A DNA stretch of 25,568 nucleotides from a virus, in the IMG/VR virus record IMGVR_UViG_3300017697_000086, positions 1-25,568 of that record; one strand, written 5' to 3'. The translations under genes were made by a program, and so were the position numbers. Below are positions 10,401-19,400 of the stretch, piece by piece; within the stretch, counting starts at the first letter, position 1, and each line of letters begins with the position of its first letter. The notes beneath the pieces were generated by a model. The model saw only the letters and a program-made list of their open reading frames with translations. It searched no databases and had not been told where the DNA came from.

Positions 10401-13400
10401 AAGATGAGATCAGTGTTGTTGAGGCTATTGAAAATCAAGGAAATGGACAGTTAGTAACTTCGTCTACTCCTTTTAATATTAATGAAAATGACATTATTGG
10501 CATTGAAGTAGTGTTCGACGGTGAAGAAGGCAATACTGTAGTTAATGGTTTTTATAAAGTTAGTAAAATTGAAAATACAGTGCTTACACTTGCGGGACTT
10601 GTAATCGAAGATGCTGTAGTTTCTGCTAGTAGAGTTTCAAGGTTAGTAAGTGTTCGAGTTGAAACTCCATTAATAGCTTCTAATTTAATTCAAGAAAATC
10701 CTGAAGTTACTAAAGTATGGATTGACGAAGATGCAAATTACAAATGGGGAGTTCGTAGCAAAACAACTTCTTGGAACTTGCACCAAACTGTTCCCTACAC
10801 TGAGTCTACTACTAACCACAGCTTTGGTAGTGTGATCGGAGTTGACGGCAAAAACACAGTACTTGCAGCAGGCGCCCCAGATGACGGTAATGGCAAAGTA
10901 TACATTTACTCTAGAGCTGGTAACGGTGGATCTTATCAAATCACTCAAGTCATTGAGCCGGATCTTTCTTTATCCGACTCAGGAATGCGTTACGGTTCTA
11001 CACTTGACATTTCAGATGACGGCAAATACTTAGTTGTCGGTGCACCGGATGCATCTAACGTAAAAACTTCTTATAGATCAGACTTTGAAGAAGAGCAATC
11101 ATATAGTCCATTAGACATTGTTCGTTATCAAGATGCACTATGGAAAGCAAATGTAACAATTCAACCAAAAGTTGACAACATTGAATTTGGAAGTTTTGAA
11201 TCTGTCCCGCAAATTATGACAGATTTATCACAAACTGAGGTAGATGATGTTCAAATACCGGTAATATTAACAGGTGACTATCCGTTTACTAATGTCATAA
11301 CTGATCACTTCATTGTTAAAGCACCGTTGGATATGTATGCAGGATCTGGGATAGGCGATGCTGTTGAATTTGTCTGGAATGATCTTACATATGCAAATCA
11401 ATCGTCAACATCTCTAACATCAATTGAACCGTTTGGCGGCAATGTCGAACCATTTACAAAAGAATATTTGTCAGATAAGTTTATTATTGCTCAAAAGATT
11501 GATGCTATTTTATATATAGAAAATTCAAATACTGTTCCTTTAGACGGTCAAATTGTTGAATCAACAACTGGCTTTGGCACAGTCGCTTATCGCTTCAATC
11601 CAACAGGCGATGATGCAAGACTTGTAATTTATATTTCGGATTTAAACGGTACATTTGGAAAAGTAGGATCGTTAACAACTAGTATTGGTGAATATGTTGG
11701 TGAATATATTACAGCAGCACCAACTGATGTTGCAGCAGGCGCAGAAACTAAATGGGGCGGGTATTGGAGATTTGCTACTAAGGCAAACAGTACATATAAT
11801 GTAGTTGAAAACAACTTAGATTATGGCCGAGGGTTAATTATTAATGATGTTATCCCAGCTTCAACTGTTGAAGCAGATCCAACATTGGGATCTTACAATA
11901 ATAGGTACTATTATAACATACTTAACTACGCAACTGATTTAATATCAAGTAAAGACACAATTCATAGTGAAATTACAACACTAAGTTATGCCGGCAATCC
12001 GGGACCTGCTGGAGTTAACGCTACGTTTGGGTCACAACTATATGTGTTAAAAGCGCCAAAACTATTAACTGACTCGTTAACAGCAGCTGGAATTACACAG
12101 GATGCCCCAGGTAATCCTCAAGTTGATGTATTTTTAAATACAATGCCGGCATTCTTATCGGGCTATGCACCAGATGTTACTACAATAGGGTTAACTAATC
12201 TAGAGCTTAACAAAAAACATACAGTGTATGATGTCTGGGACGGATACATTGACATACTTGTCACCAAAAATGACTCTAACGATCAACCGCTAGAACCTAA
12301 GATTGGGCTTACTGTACAAGATGTTACAAATTTAGGCACTGCTGAAGTTGTGTTTTATCAGAAGTTTGACAATGCAAATATTAGATTATATCTTAAAGGA
12401 ATTTCAGGTAATTGGGCAAAAGGTCTTAACTTCGGAGAAAACAGAGAAATACAATGGATATCCGATGGATCGGGTGATCCGTATTATGATCCTGCAATTG
12501 GCTTTCGAGTATTTGGACAAATTCAAGAACGCAGCTTTCCGCTAGATGCAGCAGGCATTGGTAAAATGATTGTACTTAAAGCAATTGAAGATATTCCATT
12601 ATCAGCTGCAAGTACAATTTTTGATGCCGAGTATTGGTTCTACGACGAACAAACAGTGCAAGGTATTCCAAGACTTGCAAATCTCCCAAGCAATAATAAT
12701 AATGACTGGGAAGAAGTGTTTAACCTTCCGTTGTCCGCAACTGGCATATCAAGTGGACTAACCAACGAAGGTTACTATTCGATATATCAACGTTCAGGCG
12801 TAGGACAATTTGTTAAACTAAATTCTTATACAGTAGCAGATCGTGCTAATGATTCAAAACTTTCAGCAGATGTTAAATTTGCTAAGTCCGGCAGTTTAGG
12901 TAGGTTGTTTATTAAGACAGCAGCTACTGATGTTGACCCAGGAAGAATTTATATTATTCTAAATGGCCAAGCAAACAATACAAATTACGGCTGGGAATTT
13001 AGTGCAGATAAAAACTATAGAGGTGAGTTTAGTAATACTAGAAGTTACTTTGAAGATAACATTGTTTATTTAGATAGTGTATTATATACTGCTGAAACTA
13101 ATATTGCCCCAGGTGAATTTAATCCAAGCGATTGGAATGAAATTATTAATCCTTTAGATTACTTAGGATACATTCCTAATACTACTGGAAATATAGTCGG
13201 CGTAGATAGTTCATTAGTATACGATCCGATTAACGGTCAAAACGGCTTTGTTATTGACACAACTAATTTATCAGTATTTGCTAAATCTTTTGATGTAAGC
13301 AAATCCGGTGATGTAATTGTTGTCTCAGCATCATATACAAGCGATACACCAAATGCTGTATTTGTTTACAGAAACGTAAATGGGTCGTTCTATAAAGCAC

Positions 13401-16400
13401 AAACTATCGAATCGCCTAATAAAACCACTGCTTATGGAGATAATGTTGCCATTAGTAACGACGGCAAATTAATTGCTGTTAGTGCAGCTTTTGACGACAC
13501 TGCTGAAAATGATTCAGGTAAAGTTTACATTTATGCACAAGTTGATGGAGTATTTGAATTACAGCAGGAATTATATAGCCTGTCTAAAGAACGTGCTGAA
13601 TTATTTGGGTGGACTATCGACTTCGATGGCAACCAATTATTAGTAGGATCGAGAAATGGTGATTCGTTTGTTGAAACAAACTTTAGTGACAATACTACTT
13701 TTGACGGTGGATTTACTAGACTTAGATCTTACGACAAAGATGCAGGCATTGTAAGATTATATGAACGTCAAGGAAACATTTTAGTATATGCAGAAACGAT
13801 TGACTATGATGCAGACGGTGTAAGATTCTTTGGCAGAAATATAAAGTTAAAGAATAACCACATTTATGTTGGACTTCCGCAGTTCCAGCGCACTCCAACT
13901 AGACAAGGGGTACTGCTTGATTATAGAATTCCAGATAACACAAAGGTATGGTCAACTCTAAGAGCTGCTAAAGATACGGTAGACGTTAATAAAATTAAAC
14001 GTGTAATGTTATATGATGTAGCAAAATCAGAAATTGTACAGTACTTAGATTATATCGATGTGTTGCAAGGAAAAATTGCCGGACCGGCTGAACAGGAATT
14101 AACATATAAAACATATTATGATCCAGCAGTTTATTCTGCAGGAATTTCAGGAAACATCGATCCAACAAATAGTTGGGGCGAATCACAAACTGGTCAGCTA
14201 TGGTGGAACCTAACAAATGCTAAGTTCTTAAACCCTTATCAAGATAATGTTATTTTTAGTACTAATAGTTGGAACTTGCCTGCGACATCGATTAATACAA
14301 TTGATGTGTTTGAATGGGTAGAAAGTGATCTATTACCGAGCGAGTGGGATTTAATAAGCGGGACAGACGAAGGCATATCTCAAGGGATTACTGGAACTTC
14401 TAGGTCAGGCGACGATGCATATGTAGTAAAAAGATTATACGACAATGCAACAGGTACATTTAGTACACGTTATTACTTTTGGGTACTTAACAAAACAACT
14501 ATTCCAAATGTTGACGGACGCTTACTGTCAGCGACAAATGTTGCTAATTTAATTTCAAACCCTCAAAATGAAGGTTACAGATTTGTTAGCTTTATTAGTC
14601 CTACACAATTGTCGTTAACTAATTGTGATGATTTAATTAGAAACAAAGACATTGCATTAAGTGTCCAATACTGGACAATTGACAATCAAGAAATTAATAT
14701 TCACAATCAATATCAGGTTATTACTGAAGGATTAGAAACAAGTGTTCCTAACATAGATATTGAACGTAAATGGATTGACAGTTTAGTAGGATTTGACACT
14801 TCGAACCGTGCTGTTCCTGCAACAGAATTAAGTCCTAAAGAAAAATACGGTACATTAAATAGTCCAAGGCAGGGTTGGTTTGTAAATAGAGAAGAAGCAT
14901 TAAATCAAGCAGTTAAGCGTATTAACGGAGTACTACTTAAAACATTAATTATTGATGACAAAGATATTTCTTCGCTAACACAAATTGATCAACCACCAAG
15001 TGTTTCTAGTAACAGATTTGACAGAAGTATTGAAACATTAACTGAACTTCAATTTGTTGGAGTTGCAAGGGCTAGCCGAGCAACAATTGAGCCAATTATT
15101 GAAAACGGTAAAATTGTGCGTGTTACTATTACAGACGGCGGCCGCGGATATATTACAGCACCGCTTGTAACTGTTTTAGGAAAAGGCCAAGATGCAGTTA
15201 TTACAACTGAGATTAATAGTGCAGGACAAGTTATTTCTGCAACAGTACTTGAAGAAGGGCAATATTATGATGAAGCTACAGTATTGTCTGTTCGTAGATA
15301 TACTGTACTAGTTGAATCAGATAATACATTAAACGGCAAGTGGGCGTTGTACGAACGTGACACTGTAAACAAAGAATGGATATTAGTAGAAAGTCAAGCA
15401 TATGATGTAGTTAAATATTGGGACTATATTGATTGGTACGATACTGGTGTTAACGCCTTTACTGAAATTGATTTTATTATTGATTTTCCATATGACCTAC
15501 CTTCAATTAATGATGAAATTGGTGATGTTGTTAAGATTAAAAACGTAGGCACAGGCGGCTGGCTATTATTAGAAAAAATTAATAATGAAACTGGTGTTGA
15601 CTACAGCGTTAATTATAAAACTATTGGTAGAGAAAACGGCACAATACAGTTTAAAGATACACTATATGATGTACAATCTAGTTTAGTAGGTTTCGATACT
15701 ACTACTTACGATGTACTGTCTTTTGATGCATTACCTAGTGCAGAAACACGTATTGTATTAGAAACAATTAGAGATAAGATCTTTATTGATGACTTAGCAA
15801 TTGAATGGAACAACTTATTTTTTGCAAGTATACGTTATGTATTCTCGGAGCAAGGGTTTGTTGATTGGGCATTTAAGACATCATTTATCAAAGCAAAACA
15901 CAATGTTGGAAATTTAGAACAGTCGGTAAACTTTAAAAACGATAACTTAGAAAGTTACGAAGCATACATTGAAGAAGTTAAACCATATAAAACTAAAATT
16001 AGAGAATATCTAAGTTCATACGAATCATTAGACAATTCTCAAACAGTTACAAGTGACTTTGACTTGCCTGCTAGGTTTGAACCAACGTCTGGTGTTATAC
16101 AGCCGCAAGTTGTAAAGGTTGTTAATGATGCAATACAAATTTTAGATGCAGATATTACTACATATCCAAATAAAAATTGGGCAGATAATGTTGGTTTTAA
16201 GATAGCTGAAATTAAACTTGCTGATGCAGGCAAAGGATACACTAACGCTCCTATAATTAAAATTGAAGGTAGCGGCACTGGTGCTACAGCAGTTGCATCA
16301 TTAGGACGAAATGGAACTATTAGTGCTATTACAGTAACTAATAGTGGCGTAGGATACTTAACAGCTCCGACTGTAACCATTGACGGAACAGTTAACTCAA

Positions 16401-19400
16401 CTGGAACACTAGCTAAAGCAGTTGCTATACTTGGAAACACTCCAATTAGAACTATGACAACAGCTATTAAGTTTGACAGAGTATCTGGCATATACGAATT
16501 TGTTACATTAGATACTGTAGAAACATTTAATGCTTCTGGACTAAAAGTTAAATTTGATTTAAATTGGCCGTTGGACTTAAGAACTACAAAGATTAAGATT
16601 TTTAAAGACAATGAAGAAGTACTTGGTAGAAAATATACATATCGAAATGTATTAGATCAAACTAAGGAATATGATCGTTATCTTGGACAAGTTGAATTTT
16701 TTGATCCGCCGGCAGCAGGCTCAGTGATCAAAATCGAATACTTCAAAGATACTAAACTATTGAAAGCACAAGATCGTGTTAACTTAACATATGATCCACA
16801 AGATGCACAATTTGGCAATACATTAGGGCAGCTAATGGAGGGTGTTGACTATGGCGGCGTTGAGGTTAGCTCGTTTGGATTTGCTGGAACAACTGGCTGG
16901 GATGCTGGTGCTTGGTTTGCCCAAGGATGGGATATTTACGATACTACATTTGAAGATGAGATATTCCAAATACGTGACGACAGTACACGCTACTTAACAT
17001 TTGCTAAACCATTAGAAACTGGTGTAACTTATAACGTATATAAAAACGGCATAAGAATTGATGCAGCTGATTGGGATCCGTCAGTACCGTCCCCTACAAA
17101 TCCAACTGCTCGTATGTTACCAATTACAGGTGCAGGACAAACAGGTATTGCATTGTATGATGATGACACTGAAGTTGCATCAAACATTGTCGTACTTGAC
17201 GAAGATGCAGTTCCGACCAATGACGGTGATGTTTTAATCTTTAGAAAGACAACTTCAGATGGTAGCTTTATTGCAGATCCTGAAAGTTACGATAGTGCTA
17301 TCGATGGTGGCAATTTAGCTTACAGTAATGCAACTGGATTGCGCTCAGAAGATATTAACATTGACGGCGACGGATTTGTAACACCTACAACATCAAAAGG
17401 TCCAGAAGAGGTTGTTCCGGGACAAGTAATGGACACATTAGATATCCAAGTATTTGAAAAGCCAATGGGTGGAGCAAGTCAAATTACTTCCTTAAATTAT
17501 ATTGGTAACGGTGTTACTAAAGTATTTAATATTGGATCAACTCCAGGAAAGAAAGAAAACTTATTTGTTAAGGTTGGCAATCAGCTAAAAACTAATAACG
17601 ATTTTGCTATTGATTTTGTACGTAAAGAAATTGTGTTTAACACTGCGCCAATCGACGGCAGCAGAGTTAACATAGTTAATGTTGGGCTGTCGGCAGCTAG
17701 TATATTAGACATTGACAACTATATCGGTGACGGAGCAACTAATGATTTCTTAACAAATGCACGTTGGGAAGATAATGCAACAGCATATGTAACAGTAGAC
17801 GGAGTTACAACTGAAGTCGCACTGATTAAATCCGACGAGTCTTATGCATATCCGAATAACTTTATTATCTCGTTTCCAGTTACTCCACGAGCAGGTGCAA
17901 ACATTAGAGTACTGTTAGCTGTTGGCGGCATAGATGTACTTGAACAGTACAGTCAAGTAACTGTAGATACACTTACAGCTGACGGCAGCACTATGCAGTT
18001 TGATTTAACATCTGCGCCGTTTGAACAACAGCCGGAAAGTGCGTATACCTTAGTTAAGGTTAATAATAGAATACTTAGCCCGGGCTATAGTGAACGCTTT
18101 GAAGTTACTAATAGTAGACAATACCAATTAGATTTAACACAAATTCCTGTCGGTGCTGCTAATGCTTACGATCTTGCTGTTTACCTAAATGGAACGGAAA
18201 TAGAATATATTCAGTCTTGGACATACGAAGGTGCTGGAATTTTTGATTCAACAGTTGATCCACAATCACAACCGGGCAGTACAATTACACTTGAAGCAGG
18301 TATCGGCGACCCGGGCGATGTACTAACTGTCTTTGTTTTAACAGACGGTGAGTATAGAATGGGATATTACGAAAGCGATAACACTTATGTTAAAACACCG
18401 GGCGTGTTGCATTTAGATAGTGCATATAGTGAAGGTGATGTTATTACAGTGTATCAATTTAGTAATCACAATAGTCAAGGATTTGAACGTCAAGTTATTA
18501 CAGTAGAAGAAAAAACTGAATTAACTATCGGAACTCCTCAGTACTATAAGTATAACTGGGTGAAACAAGGATACATTAAACTACGTAAGCCTGCTATTGA
18601 TGCACAATATGTGTGGGTAATTTTAAATGGCGAACTTTTATCACCAAACATTGAATACACTGTAACTGGTACTAACGATTATGTAAGATTGCAACAGCAA
18701 CCAAATGAAGGTGATGTTATTCAAATACTTCACTTTGGTAACAGTGTAGTTACTAACAAGTTTGGATTTAGAATCTTTAAAGATATCTTAAACCGTGTAC
18801 ACTATAAGCGTCTTGAAGAATTATACGAACTTGCACAACCTTTAAATTGGTATGACACTTCTATTCATGTTGTTGATGCTAGTGATTTACCGAATCCAGA
18901 GTATAACACAAAATATCCAGGCGTTATTTTTATCGAAGGTGAAAGAATCGAATACTTTGGCAGAAATGACAATGAATTATTACAACTTCGTAGAGGAACA
19001 CTAGGTACAGGAGTTAAGGAAACTTATGCAACAGGTAGTAAGTTTATGGAGCAAGGTAGAGCAACTACTATTCCGTACAAGGATACTACTAATAACATTT
19101 CTGTAACAGCAGGTGGATATAGTTTAGGTTCAACACTTTACGAAAACAGTATTAATGTAACAGTTACAAATATCGAATACGATTTTAATAACAACACTGC
19201 GTTTCCTTTAGGAGGCCAAGTGTGTACAGTGACTGGAACAGGATTTACTGATCGTGCTGAAATTTATGTTGGCGAAACACAAGTAACAACTACGTTTGTA
19301 TCAGAAACTAAACTAACATTTATTACTCCTGCACTACCTGTAGGAGCATATGATTTAATTGTTGTAAATCCGTTTACAAACGTTCCGATTGACACGCCAC

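Noticed and set aside
12691-12705. AAT triplet run coding for consecutive asparagines
   Set aside because: Only about four repeat units; ordinary for an AT-rich gene and without a frame consequence.
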